In this document: piece after piece, positions 49,509 through 58,920 of the stretch | How positions within the stretch are numbered: the first letter of the stretch is position 1 | Layout of the letters: every line of letters starts with the position of its first letter | DNA from: Mycobacterium syngnathidarum | GTDB lineage: Bacteria > Actinomycetota > Actinomycetes > Mycobacteriales > Mycobacteriaceae | DNA: 64,000 nt | Reading direction: 5' to 3' | NCBI RefSeq assembly: GCF_001942625.1 | Contig: NZ_MLCL01000079.1 | Span: forward strand, 1 to 64,000 | Translations under genes and position numbers: made by a program | The notes under the pieces: model-generated | Seen by the model: only the letters and a program-made list of their open reading frames with translations | Database searches by the model: none | Told to the model about the DNA's origin: nothing

Positions 49509-50288
49509 CTAGGCGGATTTGGCGGTTTCCGGCGAGTTCTTCGCCAGATAGTCGCGCAGCGCCTGCCGACCGCGGTGGATGCGGCTGCGCACGGTGCCGA
49601 GCTTCACGCCCAGCGTGGCGCCGATTTCCTCATAGGACAGACCCTCGATGTCGCACAGGACCACCGCAGCGCGGAACTCCGGGGCAAGTGAATCCAGAGC
49701 CGCCTGAAGATCGGCCCCCAACCGGGAGTCGTGGTAGATCTGCTCGGGGTTCGGATCCTCGGCGGGCACCCGGTCGTAGTCCTCGGGCAGCGCTTCCATG
49801 CGGATGCGGCCGCGTCGGCGGACCATGTCCAGGAACAGGTTGGTGGTGATGCGGTGCAACCACCCCTCGAAGGTTCCGGGCTGGTAGTTCTGCACCGAGC
49901 GGAACACCCGGATGAAGGTCTCCTGGGTCAGGTCCTCGGCATCGTGCTGGTTACCCGATAGCCGGTAAGCCAGCCGGTAGACCCGGTCGGCATGTTGGCG
50001 CACCAGCTCGTCCCACGACGGCATGGCGGCCTGGTCGCCGGTGGCGTCGAAAACTGCCGTACCGGTCAACTCGTCGGAAGGCTCCACCCATTCGCCGGTG
50101 GTGAACTGCTCCAAATGAGCCATGGTCACCGGGGCGGCCTGGGTGGCAGGGTTCGAGGTAACAGCGTTCGTGCTCGTCGGATCCTCCTGATCACAGATTT
50201 CACTCAGCTCAACACGACTGATGACTTCGTTATTCCGATGACTGTCCTGGTTGTGCTGGGCAGTGCGCCAGCGGGCGCCGTGTTCCAT
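49509..50288 (-). CDS. sigE: ECF RNA polymerase sigma factor SigE
   Basis: A 259-residue ECF sigma factor for envelope, heat and detergent stress. Region 2 is [75 protein letters not shown], region 4 [45 protein letters not shown]. The N-terminal 90 residues are variable. The start at 50288 gives a length like the M. tuberculosis 257-residue form, but several other in-frame starts exist and the family is known to use more than one. It is transcribed with rseA. Confidence 0.93.
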   Translation of the reverse strand: MEHGARWRTAQHNQDSHRNNEVISRVELSEICDQEDPTSTNAVTSNPATQAAPVTMAHLEQFTTGEWVEPSDELTGTAVFDATGDQAAMPSWDELVRQHADRVYRLAYRLSGNQHDAEDLTQETFIRVFRSVQNYQPGTFEGWLHRITTNLFLDMVRRRGRIRMEALPEDYDRVPAEDPNPEQIYHDSRLGADLQAALDSLAPEFRAAVVLCDIEGLSYEEIGATLGVKLGTVRSRIHRGRQALRDYLAKNSPETAKSA

Positions 50289-50332
50289 GCCGATACCGTT
50301 CCCGATCCCGGTGTGGCAGGCATATGAGCAAT

Positions 50333-50367
50333 CTGAACTTTCCCTGAGAAAGCCGACGATACGTCGG
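50333..50367 (-). promoter_or_regulatory. Upstream region of sigE with candidate regulatory repeats
   Basis: On the minus strand TTCTCAG and GTTCAG are an imperfect direct repeat (50350-50333) like the two-half MprA box known upstream of sigE orthologs. CCGACG-N3-CGTCGG (50353-50367) is a perfect inverted repeat beside it. Both are candidates only. Confidence 0.35.
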
Positions 50368-50451
50368 GTTACCTGCACGGACCAGCGAATTTCGAGCCCG
50401 TGATAACCGCCACCCACGGGCGTGTCGCCTCGGCGCCCCGGGGGTCTGGCT

Positions 50452-50457
50452 TACGCT
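50452..50457 (+). promoter_or_regulatory. Leaderless -10 of the O-methyltransferase gene
   Basis: TACGCT ends six bases before the ATG at 50464. Confidence 0.5.
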
Positions 50458-50463
50458 GCGGGC

Positions 50464-51108
50464 ATGGTCAGCTCCAACGCAGATCGCGCCGAGGCGATCG
50501 TCACCCACGCCGAACGGTCGATCTCCGAAGACGAGATCGTCGCGGCTGCGCGCGAGCGGGCCGACGAACTCGGCGCGGGTGCGGTCACGCCGGCGGTGGG
50601 GGCGTTGCTGAGTGTGCTCGCGCGGCTCACCGGGGGGCGCGCGGTGGTCGAAGTCGGCACCGGCGCCGGCGTCAGCGGGTTGTGGCTGTTGTCCGGCATG
50701 AGCGACGACGGCGTACTGACCACGATCGACGTCGAACCCGAGCACCAGCGCATCGCCAAGCAGGGGTTCAACGAGGCCGGAGTCGGCCCCGGACGCACGC
50801 GACTGATCAGTGGACGCGCCCAGGAGGTGCTGACCCGTCTGGCCGACGAGTCGTACGACCTGGTGTTCATCGATGCCGAGCCGATGGACCAGCCGCAGTT
50901 CGTGACCGAGGGCGTGCGGCTGCTGCGTTCCGGTGGCGCCATCGTGTTGCACCGTGCCGCGCTGGGCGGCCGGGCCGGCGACGCCGGGGCCAACGATGCC
51001 GAGGTCAGCGCCGTGCGCGAGGCGGCCCGGCTCATCGCCGAGGACGAACGGCTCACCCCGGTGCTGATCCCGTTGGGCGACGGCTTGCTGGCCGCCGCCC
51101 GCGACTGA
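50464..51108 (+). CDS. O-methyltransferase (Rv1220c-like)
   Basis: A 214-residue SAM-dependent O-methyltransferase of the catechol/caffeoyl-CoA type. The SAM-binding motif is [19 protein letters not shown] (about 60-78), the acidic residue is in [17 protein letters not shown], and the metal-site strand is [14 protein letters not shown]. The substrate is unknown. The gene is divergent from sigE with 175 bases between starts. The ATG is fixed by the -10 six bases upstream. A strong intrinsic terminator follows it, separating it from the downstream tetR gene. Confidence 0.9.
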   Translation: MVSSNADRAEAIVTHAERSISEDEIVAAARERADELGAGAVTPAVGALLSVLARLTGGRAVVEVGTGAGVSGLWLLSGMSDDGVLTTIDVEPEHQRIAKQGFNEAGVGPGRTRLISGRAQEVLTRLADESYDLVFIDAEPMDQPQFVTEGVRLLRSGGAIVLHRAALGGRAGDAGANDAEVSAVREAARLIAEDERLTPVLIPLGDGLLAAARD

Positions 51109-51126
51109 CTCTCTCAACCCTTCCTC

Positions 51127-51159
51127 CGGCCTCACCCCTCGGCTGTAGGGGTGGGGCCG
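51127..51159 (+). terminator. Intrinsic terminator after the O-methyltransferase gene
   Basis: A 13-pair stem with one G-T pair (51127-51139 with 51147-51159) and a seven-base loop, followed by the T-rich stretch AACTTGTTCTTT. It is the most canonical terminator in the window. Confidence 0.75.
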
Positions 51160-51195
51160 AACTTGTTCTTTACGGATTCCTGACGGGCCAACCCC

Positions 51196-51244
51196 TTGAC
51201 CGCTGACTGAACGCATGTTTAGCGTACTAAACATGCGTTCAGTC
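51196..51244 (+). promoter_or_regulatory. Promoter of the exporter tetR with 40-base palindromic operator
   Basis: TTGACC (51196-51201), 18-base spacer and TAGCGT (51220-51225) end seven bases before the ATG. Two perfect 18-base arms, 51205-51222 and 51227-51244, around a central CGTA cover the spacer, -10, start site and start codon. Confidence 0.75.
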
Positions 51245-51898
51245 GATGATCGAACAGCAATCGCCCGGATCCGCGACGCCGCGATCGAGCAGTACGGGCA
51301 ACACGGCTTCAGCGTGGGATTGCGCAGCATCGCCGAGGCCGCGGGCGTCAGCGCCGCCTTGGTGATCCACCATTTCGGCTCCAAGGAAGGCCTGCGCAAG
51401 GCGTGCGACGCCTACGTGGCCGAGGTGGTGCGCGAAGCCAAGACCGAGTCCATTCAGAGCGCTGACCCCTCGACCTGGATGGCGCAAATGGCCGAGATCG
51501 AGTCCTACGCGCCACTGATGGCCTATCTGGTACGCAGCATGCAGTCCGGCAGCGAACTGGCCAAGGCGTTCTGGCGCACCATGGTCGACAACGCCGAGGA
51601 GTACCTGCAGGAGGGTGTCCGCACCGGCGTGCTCAAACCCAGCCGCGACCCGCGGGGCCGGGCGAAGTTCATGGCGATGTGCAGTGGCGGCGGATTTCTG
51701 CTGTACCTGCAGATGCACGACGACCCAACAGATCTGCGCCGGGTGTTGCGGGATTACGGCGAAGAAATGATGCTGCCCGCCCTGGAGCTCTACACCGAGG
51801 GGCTCATGACCGACTCGACCATGTACGACACGTTCCTGCATCAACGCGAACAAGGCATCCCGTTCAGCACAGCCACCGAGAGCAAGGAGCCAGCGTGA
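51233..51898 (+). CDS. TetR-family repressor of the adjacent ABC exporter
   Basis: A 221-residue TetR regulator matching remembered Rv1219c: the DNA-binding part is [48 protein letters not shown], and the ligand part has [32 protein letters not shown]. The ATG at 51233 is preferred to the in-frame ATG at 51215 because MRS is the ortholog's start and the promoter then gives a leaderless message. The start codon is inside the operator's right arm. GTGA overlap couples it to the ABC ATPase gene. Repression of the exporter operon is expected. Confidence 0.93.
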   Translation: MRSVDDRTAIARIRDAAIEQYGQHGFSVGLRSIAEAAGVSAALVIHHFGSKEGLRKACDAYVAEVVREAKTESIQSADPSTWMAQMAEIESYAPLMAYLVRSMQSGSELAKAFWRTMVDNAEEYLQEGVRTGVLKPSRDPRGRAKFMAMCSGGGFLLYLQMHDDPTDLRRVLRDYGEEMMLPALELYTEGLMTDSTMYDTFLHQREQGIPFSTATESKEPA

Positions 51899-52788
51899 AC
51901 AAGTCCGTCGAAATCCGCGGATTGACAAAGTCTTTCGGGCACACCAAAGCCCTGGACGGACTGAACCTCACCGTATCCCCCGGCCACGTCACCGGGTTCC
52001 TCGGACCCAACGGCGCGGGCAAGTCCACCACGATCCGAGTGCTGTTGGGACTGCTGCGGGCCGACGGGGGAAGCGTGCGACTGCTCGGCGGCGACCCTTG
52101 GCGCGACGCGGTCGCGCTGCACCGGCGGATCGCGTACGTCCCCGGCGATGTCACATTGTGGCCCAACCTGACCGGCATGCAGGCCATCGACTTTTTGTGC
52201 CGGCTGCGCGGGAACGGCGTCGACACTCGGCGCCGAGACGCCCTCATCGAACGATTCGAGCTGGACCCGCTCAAGTTGACCCGCACCTATTCCAAGGGCA
52301 ATCGGCAGAAGGTCGCCATCGTCGCGGCGTTCAGCTGCCACGCCGAGCTCTATATTCTCGACGAGCCGACATCAGGACTGGACCCGTTGATGGAGAAGGC
52401 ATTTCAACAATGTGTCGGTGAGGTCGCCGGCCAAGGCGCCGCGGTCCTGCTGTCCAGCCACATCCTCGCCGAAGTGGAAAAGCTCTGCGACAACGTGACG
52501 ATCATCCGCTCCGGACGCACGGTGCGTTCCGGAACACTGGCCGAGCTGCGCCACCTGATGCGCACCAAGGTCGTCGCACGCACCCGCTCCGACGGCCGCG
52601 CGCTGCAGAACACCCCCTATGTTCACGACTTCGCCAGCCGTGAGGGTGCAGTGAGCTTCTCGGTGGACCGCAACGACATCGAGTTCGCCCTGGAGCACCT
52701 CACCGATCTCGGCATCGAAGATCTCACCGTCACACCGGCATCCCTGGAGGACATGTTCCTCCGTGAGTACCAGGGGGCGACTCGATGA
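51895..52788 (+). CDS. ABC exporter ATPase (Rv1218c-like)
   Basis: A 297-residue ABC ATPase for drug export. Walker A is [10 protein letters not shown] (near 38-47), the signature is [15 protein letters not shown] (near 125-139, the unusual SKGN form seen in ABC-2 exporter ATPases), Walker B is [14 protein letters not shown], and the switch His is in [13 protein letters not shown]. It pairs with the permease gene that follows, overlapping by ATGA. AAGGAG at 51884-51889 serves its GTG. The M. tuberculosis counterpart is associated with reduced drug susceptibility. Confidence 0.93.
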   Translation: MNKSVEIRGLTKSFGHTKALDGLNLTVSPGHVTGFLGPNGAGKSTTIRVLLGLLRADGGSVRLLGGDPWRDAVALHRRIAYVPGDVTLWPNLTGMQAIDFLCRLRGNGVDTRRRDALIERFELDPLKLTRTYSKGNRQKVAIVAAFSCHAELYILDEPTSGLDPLMEKAFQQCVGEVAGQGAAVLLSSHILAEVEKLCDNVTIIRSGRTVRSGTLAELRHLMRTKVVARTRSDGRALQNTPYVHDFASREGAVSFSVDRNDIEFALEHLTDLGIEDLTVTPASLEDMFLREYQGATR

Positions 52789-54404
52789 CAGTCGCCACCG
52801 CCCCGGCGCGCCCCGCGGGACCGGCGCGCACGGCGACGTCACCATTCACCGGTACCGGAATCCTGTTGCGCCTGGCGCTGCGTCGTGACCGGGTACGGCT
52901 CGGCGTGTGGCTCGCCGTACTCACCTCGATGATGGTTTACGCGCCCAACGCGATTCGGTTGGCATACCCCGGTGAAGAGCAGCGACTGGCCCGGGTCAAC
53001 CTGCTCAAGACTCCGGCCGGGATGATGCTCGGCGGGCCCATGTTCGGCGGCAACGAGACCGACCTCGGCGTGATGATGGCCAACGAACTGATGCTCACGC
53101 TGACCATCGCGACCTCGATCCTGGCGGTTCTCACCGTGATTCGTCACACCCGCGCCGAAGAGGAGAACGGCATCGCCGAACTGGTGCTCTCCTCGGTGGT
53201 GGGACGCTACGCACGGACCGCCGCTGCCCTGATCCTGGTCGGTGGGCTCAACGCCGTTCTCGCACTCACCATGACCCTGGCCATGGCCGCCACCGGCTTC
53301 GCGGTACTCGACACCGCCGCCATGTGTCTGGGCATCACGGGAGTGGCCATGGTGTTCGGCGCCGTCGCCGCGGTGACCGCGCAGCTCTGGCGACAGGCTC
53401 GCACGGCGTCGGGCGCGGCGCTTGCGGTACTTGCGCTGGCCGCGCTGGTGCGCGGGGCAGGCGATGTCATCGACAACTCGGGCAGCGCCCTGAGCTGGTT
53501 CTCCCCCATCGCCTGGGCACAACAGATGCGACCGTTCGCCGGCCTGCGTTGGTGGCCGTTCAGCCTGCTGGTAATCCTGGCCGTCGCGCTGATGGCGGTC
53601 GCCGCGGTGCTGGAGCGGCGTCGCCAATACGACGCGGGCACCATCGCGTCGGCGGGTGAAAAGCCTGATGCCGCTGCGATCACCGGCCCGCTGCGGCTGC
53701 ACCTGACGTTGCAACGCGGCCAGACCATCGGCTGGGCCACGGGCCTGTTCGTGGCCGGCCTGGTCTTCGGTTCGATGACGAAAGCGCTGCTGGACGCGGC
53801 CGAGACCAACGAATTGATCGCCCGGGTGCTGTCCGCGACCGGCAACGACGGCATCTACACCACCATGACTCAATTCCTGGCCGCGGCGGCCTGCGGGTAC
53901 GTTGCCTCGGCTGTGCTGCGGGTGTACGCCGACGAGCAGAACGGACTGGGAGAGCCGGTGCTGGCCGGTTCGGTGTCGCGCCGGCGGTGGCTGTTGGGGG
54001 CGGTGTGCTGCGCCCTGGCCGGGGCAGCGGTCCTGATGTTGTGCGCCGGGCTGGGCAACGGCCTGGGTGCCGGGCTGACACTGGGCGAGCCGGCGACCGT
54101 CATCCGCCTCACCGTGTCCGCACTGGCGTATCTGCCGGCACTGGCCGTAGTGGCCGCGATCGCGGCCTTGGCGGTGGCTCTGCGCGCACCCTGGATCGCC
54201 TGGCTGACAGTCACTTTCGTGATCACCGCGTTGTACCTCGGGGCGCTGCTGCGCCTGCCGCGCTGGCTGATCGAGTTGTCGCCCGTGGGCCAGACCACTG
54301 TGCCCAGTAACTTCCCGGCTGCGGCGCTGATTGTGATGCTCGTGGTCGCAACGGTTTTGGCGGCCATCGCCGGCTGGATCTATCGCAACCGCGACGCGGT
54401 GTGA
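52785..54404 (+). CDS. ABC exporter permease (Rv1217c-like)
   Basis: A 539-residue permease with about twelve hydrophobic segments, in two homologous halves of the ABC-2 exporter type (each of the sort ...[12 protein letters not shown]...). The N-terminal segment is preceded by a 20-residue Ala/Pro-rich cytoplasmic tail. Conserved bits include [55 protein letters not shown] and its second-half partner [24 protein letters not shown]. It forms the pore for the ATPase encoded just upstream. Substrates are probably hydrophobic drugs. Confidence 0.92.
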   Translation: MTVATAPARPAGPARTATSPFTGTGILLRLALRRDRVRLGVWLAVLTSMMVYAPNAIRLAYPGEEQRLARVNLLKTPAGMMLGGPMFGGNETDLGVMMANELMLTLTIATSILAVLTVIRHTRAEEENGIAELVLSSVVGRYARTAAALILVGGLNAVLALTMTLAMAATGFAVLDTAAMCLGITGVAMVFGAVAAVTAQLWRQARTASGAALAVLALAALVRGAGDVIDNSGSALSWFSPIAWAQQMRPFAGLRWWPFSLLVILAVALMAVAAVLERRRQYDAGTIASAGEKPDAAAITGPLRLHLTLQRGQTIGWATGLFVAGLVFGSMTKALLDAAETNELIARVLSATGNDGIYTTMTQFLAAAACGYVASAVLRVYADEQNGLGEPVLAGSVSRRRWLLGAVCCALAGAAVLMLCAGLGNGLGAGLTLGEPATVIRLTVSALAYLPALAVVAAIAALAVALRAPWIAWLTVTFVITALYLGALLRLPRWLIELSPVGQTTVPSNFPAAALIVMLVVATVLAAIAGWIYRNRDAV

Positions 54405-54425
54405 AACCCAGATAGGAGGCAGCTG

Positions 54426-55100
54426 ATGAAACTCGCACTTCAGACCATCGCATCCGGTGTATTCGGCCTGGCACTCTTCGTCGTGGCACTGTTCTGGCCG
54501 GCCGGCACATTCGGCTACTGGCAGGCCTGGGTTTTCATCGTCGTATTCATGCTCACCACTTTGGTGCCCAGCATCTATCTGGCGGTCCGGGACCCCGCCG
54601 CCCTGCGACGACGGCTGCACGGCGGGCCCACCGCGGAAACCCGCATCGTGCAGAAGATCATCATCTGGGCAGTCACGGGCTCGGCCTTCGCGGTGTTCGT
54701 GCTCAGCGCCCTCGACCACCGGTTCGGCTGGTCGAGCGTGCCGATCGCGGTCGTCGTCCTGGGCAACGTCGTGGTGGCGGTCGGCCTTGTCCTCGCGCAG
54801 GCGGTCGTCTTCCAGAACAGCTTCGCCGGCGCCAGCATTCGAGTGGAGGACGAGCAACCCCTGGTATCGACCGGCCTCTATGGCCTGGTCCGTCACCCGA
54901 TGTACTTCGGTGCGGTGTTGATGATGTTCGGCACGCCGCTGGCGCTTGGTTCGTACTGGGCGCTGCTCGTTTCGATCGTCTCGATCCCGATTTTCGGCGC
55001 ACGGATCGTCGACGAGGAGAAGATGTTGCGCGCCGAACTCGGCGGCTATGACGAGTACAGCCAGAAGGTCCGCTACCGCCTGCTGCCCTACGTCTGGTGA
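54426..55100 (+). CDS. Isoprenylcysteine carboxylmethyltransferase-like membrane protein (Rv1216c-like)
   Basis: A 224-residue protein with five or six membrane segments. The C-terminal third has the ICMT/PEMT-type SAM-binding pattern: LVSTGLYGLVRHPMYFGAVLMMFGTPLALGSYW then VDEEKMLRAELGGYDEYSQKVRYRLLPYVW. The RHPMY...GE-type core is that of the isoprenylcysteine or phospholipid methyltransferase superfamily. Substrate unknown; prenylated proteins are not expected in mycobacteria, so a lipid or small molecule is more likely. AGGAGGC precedes the ATG. A broken paralog follows it. Confidence 0.86.
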   Translation: MKLALQTIASGVFGLALFVVALFWPAGTFGYWQAWVFIVVFMLTTLVPSIYLAVRDPAALRRRLHGGPTAETRIVQKIIIWAVTGSAFAVFVLSALDHRFGWSSVPIAVVVLGNVVVAVGLVLAQAVVFQNSFAGASIRVEDEQPLVSTGLYGLVRHPMYFGAVLMMFGTPLALGSYWALLVSIVSIPIFGARIVDEEKMLRAELGGYDEYSQKVRYRLLPYVW

Positions 55101-55110
55101 TGGGAGCCCC

Positions 55111-55355
55111 ATGTTGATCGGTCTGCAGGCGGCGGTCTCCGCCGTTGTCGGATTCGCTGTGTTCGCGGTCCTCGTGTTCGCGCCCGCCGGTACGTTCGGC
55201 TGGGGTCGTACTGGGCGCTGGTACTCGTCATTCCGGGGGTGGCCCTGCTGGCTGTGCGCATCGTCGACGAGGAGAAGTTGTTGCGCGCCGAACTCGACGG
55301 CTACGACCAGTACACCCGCGAGGTCCGTTACCGGCTGCTGCCCTACGTGTGGTGA
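55111..55355 (+). pseudogene. Deleted and frameshifted paralog of the preceding methyltransferase
   Basis: ATG at 55111, with GGGAG five bases before it, opens MLIGLQAAVSAVVGFAVFAVLVFAPAGTFGW, matching the start of the previous gene (QTIASGVFGLALFVVALFWPAGTFGYW). At about 55203 the homology jumps to the C-terminal region in another frame: GSYWALVLVIPGVALLAVRIVDEEKLLRAELDGYD and RYRLLPYVW, ending at TGA. Roughly 140 codons between are missing and the frame is shifted. It is a remnant of a tandem duplicate. The deletion joins regions that both contain TACTGG in the intact copy. A sequencing error is a less likely alternative. Confidence 0.8.
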
Positions 55356-55424
55356 GCCGAACGGCGCGGAGCGGATAACGGCGAACTGCCCGGCGCGAGG
55401 CCGAGTTCGCCGCATACTGCAGTA

Positions 55425-56069
55425 ATGGAACTGTTGACCGGCTTTGGCCTGGCGACCGCGGCGGGGCTCAACGCCTACATCCCGTTGCTGGCGCTCGGCC
55501 TGCTGTCACGCTTCACGCATCTGGTGTCGTTACCGGCGGGCTGGTCCTGGCTGGAGAACGGCTGGGTGATCGCGATCGTCGTGGTGCTGCTGATCATCGA
55601 GGTGGTCGCCGACAAGATCCCCGCCCTCGACTCCGTCAACGACACCATCCAGACCTTCGTCCGCCCGACCGCCGGCGGCATCGTGTTCGGGTCGGGCACC
55701 GCGTCGCAGACCGCGGCCGTCACCGACCCGGGCGCTTTCGCCCAGTCCGGGCAATGGATCCCGGTGGTGATCGGCGCGGTCACCGCGCTGGTGGTGTCGT
55801 TGACCAAGTCCACGGTGCGGCCGGCGGCCAACGTCGCCACCGCCGGGGTCGCCGCACCCGTGCTGTCCACCGTCGAGGACGTCACCAGTGTCGGTCTGGT
55901 TTTCGTGGCGATCCTGCTGCCGATCCTGGTGCTCGTGGCGCTGGTCGTGTTGCTCTGGGGCGCGTTCCGGTTGTGGCGGTGGCGCAAGCGACGGACCGAG
56001 GCCAAGGTCGGCGTCAACGCACGCACCAGTGCGGCGCCCCGACCCGCCGCGGTGGATCCGTGGGAATGA
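55425..56069 (+). CDS. DUF4126 membrane protein
   Basis: A 214-residue integral membrane protein of the DUF4126 family, function unknown. Hydrophobic segments include LLTGFGLATAAGLNAYIPLLALGLLSR near the start, GWVIAIVVVLLIIEVVADKIPALDSVNDTIQTFVRPTAGGIVFGSG (the family block), IGAVTALVVSLTKSTVRPAANVATAGVAAPVLSTVEDV and a final LLPILVLVALVVLLWGAFRLW, then a basic tail. CATACT (55413-55418) ends six bases before the ATG, a possible leaderless -10. It converges on glgC. Confidence 0.83.
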   Translation: MELLTGFGLATAAGLNAYIPLLALGLLSRFTHLVSLPAGWSWLENGWVIAIVVVLLIIEVVADKIPALDSVNDTIQTFVRPTAGGIVFGSGTASQTAAVTDPGAFAQSGQWIPVVIGAVTALVVSLTKSTVRPAANVATAGVAAPVLSTVEDVTSVGLVFVAILLPILVLVALVVLLWGAFRLWRWRKRRTEAKVGVNARTSAAPRPAAVDPWE

Positions 56070-56076
56070 CCCCGCA

Positions 56077-56096
56077 CTGACGCGCGGATGCGTCAG
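56077..56096. terminator. Hairpin between DUF4126 gene and glgC
   Basis: CTGACGC (56077-56083) and GCGTCAG (56090-56096) form seven perfect pairs with a six-base loop. The glgC stop codon lies in the right arm. No T-run. Confidence 0.45.
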
Positions 56097-57307
56097 ATCC
56101 ACACACCCTTGCCGACGGCGACCACACCGCCCGCACTGATCGCGAACCGCTCCCGGTCCTTGTCGAGGTCCACACCCACCATCTCGCCCGGGCCCACCAC
56201 CACGTTCTTGTCCAGGATGGCGTGGCGCACCACCGCACCCCGCCCGATCCGCACCCCCGGCATCAGAACGCTGCCCTCCACGATGGCGCCGTCGTCGATG
56301 ACGACGTTGGAGGACAACACCGAATTGCGCACCGAGGCGGCCGAAATGATGCTGCCGGCACCGACCACCGACTCCTGTGCCGATCCGCCGTTGACGAACT
56401 TGGCCGGTGCCAGGTTCTCCGACTCCCCGCGGATCGGCCAGCGCTTGTTGTAGAGGTTGAACACCGGGTGCACCGACACCAGATCCATGTGCGCGTCGTA
56501 GAACGCGTCCAGGGTTCCGACGTCGCGCCAGTAGCCGTGATCGCGTTCGGTGGCCCCGGGCACCTCGTTGTTGTTGAAGTCGTAGACCGCGGCCATCCCG
56601 TCGGTCACCAGCCGGGGGATGATGTCGCCGCCCATGTCGTGGTCTGAGTGGTCGTCGTCGGCGTCGGCGCGGATCGCGTCGATGAGCACCTTGGTGGTGA
56701 AGATGTAGTTGCCCATCGACACGAAAGTCTGTTCGGGATCATCGGGGGTGCCCGGTGGATCCGCGGGCTTCTCCACAAAATCTCGGATACGCCCGGAATC
56801 GTCGGCGTCGATACAGCCGAACGCACTGGCCTCGGCGCGCGGTACCCGGATCCCGGCCACGGTGGCCCCGGCCCCGCTGTCGATGTGGAACCGCAGCATC
56901 TGTTCGGGGTCCATGCGGTACACGTGGTCGGCGCCGAAGATGATGATGTAGTCCGGGTCTTCGTCGTAGATCAGGTTGAGTGACTGGTAGATCGCATCGG
57001 CCGATCCGGTGTACCAGCGCGGCCCGAGCCGCTGCTGCGCAGGCACCGGGGTGATGTACTCACCGGCCAGGCCCGACAGCCGCCAGTTCTGGCTGATGTG
57101 CCGGTCCAACGAATGCGACTTGTATTGCGTCAGAACGCAGATCCGTAGATATCGGGCGTTCACCAGGTTGGACAGCACGAAATCGATCAGCCGGTAGGCA
57201 CCGCCGAAGGGAACTGCCGGCTTGGCACGATCAGCCGTCAACGGATACAGCCGTTTGCCCTCTCCCCCGGCCAGAACGATGCCCAGCACATGTGGCAACT
57301 CCCTCAT
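56093..57307 (-). CDS. glgC: Glucose-1-phosphate adenylyltransferase GlgC
   Basis: A 404-residue ADP-glucose pyrophosphorylase that makes ADP-glucose from ATP and glucose-1-phosphate. The nucleotide-binding motif [25 protein letters not shown] is at 13-37, the glucose-1-phosphate site is in VEKP near residue 190, and [33 protein letters not shown] (the catalytic loop) near 105-140. The C-terminal 120 residues form the left-handed beta-helix. ADP-glucose is used by GlgM to make maltose-1-phosphate, so glgC and its divergent neighbour act in one pathway. TAGGTT (minus strand 57319-57314) ends six bases before the ATG. It matches Rv1213. Confidence 0.95.
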   Translation of the reverse strand: MRELPHVLGIVLAGGEGKRLYPLTADRAKPAVPFGGAYRLIDFVLSNLVNARYLRICVLTQYKSHSLDRHISQNWRLSGLAGEYITPVPAQQRLGPRWYTGSADAIYQSLNLIYDEDPDYIIIFGADHVYRMDPEQMLRFHIDSGAGATVAGIRVPRAEASAFGCIDADDSGRIRDFVEKPADPPGTPDDPEQTFVSMGNYIFTTKVLIDAIRADADDDHSDHDMGGDIIPRLVTDGMAAVYDFNNNEVPGATERDHGYWRDVGTLDAFYDAHMDLVSVHPVFNLYNKRWPIRGESENLAPAKFVNGGSAQESVVGAGSIISAASVRNSVLSSNVVIDDGAIVEGSVLMPGVRIGRGAVVRHAILDKNVVVGPGEMVGVDLDKDRERFAISAGGVVAVGKGVWI

Positions 57308-57313
57308 GGGTCA

Positions 57314-57319
57314 AACCTA
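57314..57319 (-). promoter_or_regulatory. Leaderless -10 of glgC
   Basis: TAGGTT on the minus strand ends six bases before the ATG at 57307. Confidence 0.5.
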
Positions 57320-57393
57320 TCCGCCAACCAGCAACGCGGCCAGCCAATGGCAACAGATGTGTGCGGCGTGTAGCTGGACCCTCGCCGACCTAC

Positions 57394-57399
57394 TACCGT
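57394..57399 (+). promoter_or_regulatory. Leaderless -10 of glgM
   Basis: TACCGT ends seven bases before the ATG at 57407. Confidence 0.5.
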
Positions 57400-57406
57400 C
57401 TCGGAT

Positions 57407-58570
57407 ATGCGGGTGGCCATGATGACTCGGGAATATCCACCCGAGGTGTACGGCGGTGCCGGGGTGCACGTGACCGAACTCGTCGCACAATTGCGTCAGC
57501 TGTGCGACGTCGACGTCCACTGCATGGGCGCCCCCCGGGACGGGGCCTTCGTGGCGCAGCCCGACCCCGCGCTGCGCGGCGCCAATGCGGCGCTGTCGAC
57601 ACTGTCCGCGGACCTCAACATGGTCAACTCCGCGTCGGAGGCCACGGTGGTGCACTCACATACCTGGTACGCCGGGATGGCCGGGCACCTGACCGGACTG
57701 CTCTACGGCATCCCCCATGTACTGACCGCCCACTCGCTCGAGCCGCTGCGCCCCTGGAAAGCCGAGCAGCTCGGTGGGGGCTACCGGGTGTCCTCATGGG
57801 TGGAACGCACCGCGATCGAGGCTGCCGACGCGGTGATCGCAGTGAGCTCCGGTATGCGTGACGACGTGCTGCATACGTATCCAGCGCTCGATCCCAACCG
57901 GGTCCACGTGGTGCGCAATGGGATCGACACCGACGTCTGGTATCCGGCAGCGCCCGCCGATCACGACTCGGTGCTGGCCGAACTCGGTGTCGACCTGACC
58001 CGGCCGATCGTGGCTTTCGTCGGACGCATCACCCGTCAGAAAGGTGTGGCCCACCTGGTGGCCGCGGCCCACCGGTTCAGCCCGGAGGTGCAGCTGGTGT
58101 TGTGTGCCGGCGCCCCCGACACCCCCGAGATCGCTGCCGAGGTGTCCTCGGCAGTGGCGGAACTGGCCCGGGCCCGCACCGGCGTGTTCTGGGTGCGCGA
58201 GATGCTGCCGATCAACAAGATCCGCGAAATACTTTCCGCTGCCACAGTTTTCGTCTGCCCCTCGGTGTACGAGCCGTTGGGCATCGTGAATCTGGAAGCG
58301 ATGGCTTGTGCGACGCCGGTGGTCGCCTCCGATGTCGGCGGTATCCCAGAGGTCGTCGCCGACCGACAGACCGGGCTTCTGGTGCACTACGACGCCACCG
58401 ACCCGCGCTTCTTCGAGATGCGTCTGGCCGACGCGGTCAACTCACTGGTGGCCGAGCCGGACACCGCCAGAAAGTACGGTGAGGCCGGACGCCAGCGGTG
58501 CATCGCCGAATTCTCCTGGGCGCACATCGCTGAGCAGACCCTGGAGATATACCGCAAGGTGTCCGCCTGA
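57407..58570 (+). CDS. glgM: GT4 glucosyltransferase GlgM (maltose-1-phosphate synthase)
   Basis: A 387-residue glycosyltransferase of family GT4. The N-lobe begins MRVAMMTREYPPEVYGGAGVHVTELVAQL; the C-lobe has FVGRITRQKGVAHLVAAA and the catalytic/nucleotide-binding PSVYEPLGIVNLEAMACATPVVASDVGGIPEVV (near 285-318). In mycobacteria this enzyme (Rv1212c, long annotated glgA) transfers glucose from ADP-glucose to glucose-1-phosphate, giving maltose-1-phosphate for GlgE and alpha-glucan synthesis. It is divergent from glgC and probably leaderless. Its stop codon lies in a terminator hairpin loop. Confidence 0.94.
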   Translation: MRVAMMTREYPPEVYGGAGVHVTELVAQLRQLCDVDVHCMGAPRDGAFVAQPDPALRGANAALSTLSADLNMVNSASEATVVHSHTWYAGMAGHLTGLLYGIPHVLTAHSLEPLRPWKAEQLGGGYRVSSWVERTAIEAADAVIAVSSGMRDDVLHTYPALDPNRVHVVRNGIDTDVWYPAAPADHDSVLAELGVDLTRPIVAFVGRITRQKGVAHLVAAAHRFSPEVQLVLCAGAPDTPEIAAEVSSAVAELARARTGVFWVREMLPINKIREILSAATVFVCPSVYEPLGIVNLEAMACATPVVASDVGGIPEVVADRQTGLLVHYDATDPRFFEMRLADAVNSLVAEPDTARKYGEAGRQRCIAEFSWAHIAEQTLEIYRKVSA

Positions 58571-58584
58571 GCGGACACCTTGCG
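58553..58584. terminator. 14-pair hairpin with the glgM stop codon in its loop
   Basis: 58553-58566 pairs perfectly with 58571-58584. The four-base loop CTGA contains the glgM TGA. It separates convergent glgM and DUF3117 genes. No T-run on either side, so termination would be of the U-poor type. Confidence 0.65.
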
Positions 58585-58591
58585 AGGTCGA

Positions 58592-58759
58592 TCAGCTGGT
58601 GACGGCCTTGAGTTCGTCACCCAGCGCAGCGGCCTCGTCAGGAGTCAGTTCGACAACGAGGCGCCCACCGCCTTCCAGCGGTACTCGCATTACGATCCCT
58701 CGCCCCTCTTTGGTTGCTTCCAGTGGACCGTCACCAGTCCGGGGCTTCATCGCCGCCAT
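58592..58759 (-). CDS. Small DUF3117 protein (Rv1211-like)
   Basis: A 55-residue protein conserved in actinobacteria, function unknown. The sequence MAAMKPRTGDGPLEATKEGRGIVMRVPLEGGGRLVVELTPDEAAALGDEL is the family core, with a predicted compact beta structure. The ATG at 58759 follows GGAGGGAG on the minus strand and matches the usual 55-residue length; a longer frame upstream is not family-like. The 161-base gap upstream holds no gene and no convincing -35/-10 pair. Confidence 0.88.
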   Translation of the reverse strand: MAAMKPRTGDGPLEATKEGRGIVMRVPLEGGGRLVVELTPDEAAALGDELKAVTS

Positions 58760-58920
58760 CGAGTGCTCCCTCCAACTTCGCCGACCCGCGTCAGGGCCAG
58801 GTTGGGGCCGAAGCCGCCCACTCGTTGGCGGCACCCGGCGTTGAACTGCTACTGAACTCCCCCTATTCTTCCCTATCCGCCGCGATGGTTGTGCAAAGAC
58901 CCTTCGGATACCGACTGATG

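Noticed and set aside
52839..55415. 858-codon open frame on the minus strand
   Set aside because: It is antisense to the ABC permease, the methyltransferase gene and its pseudogene, has no ribosome site or family motif, and has the skewed composition (Gln, His, Arg, Asp, Gly) typical of GC-rich antisense frames.
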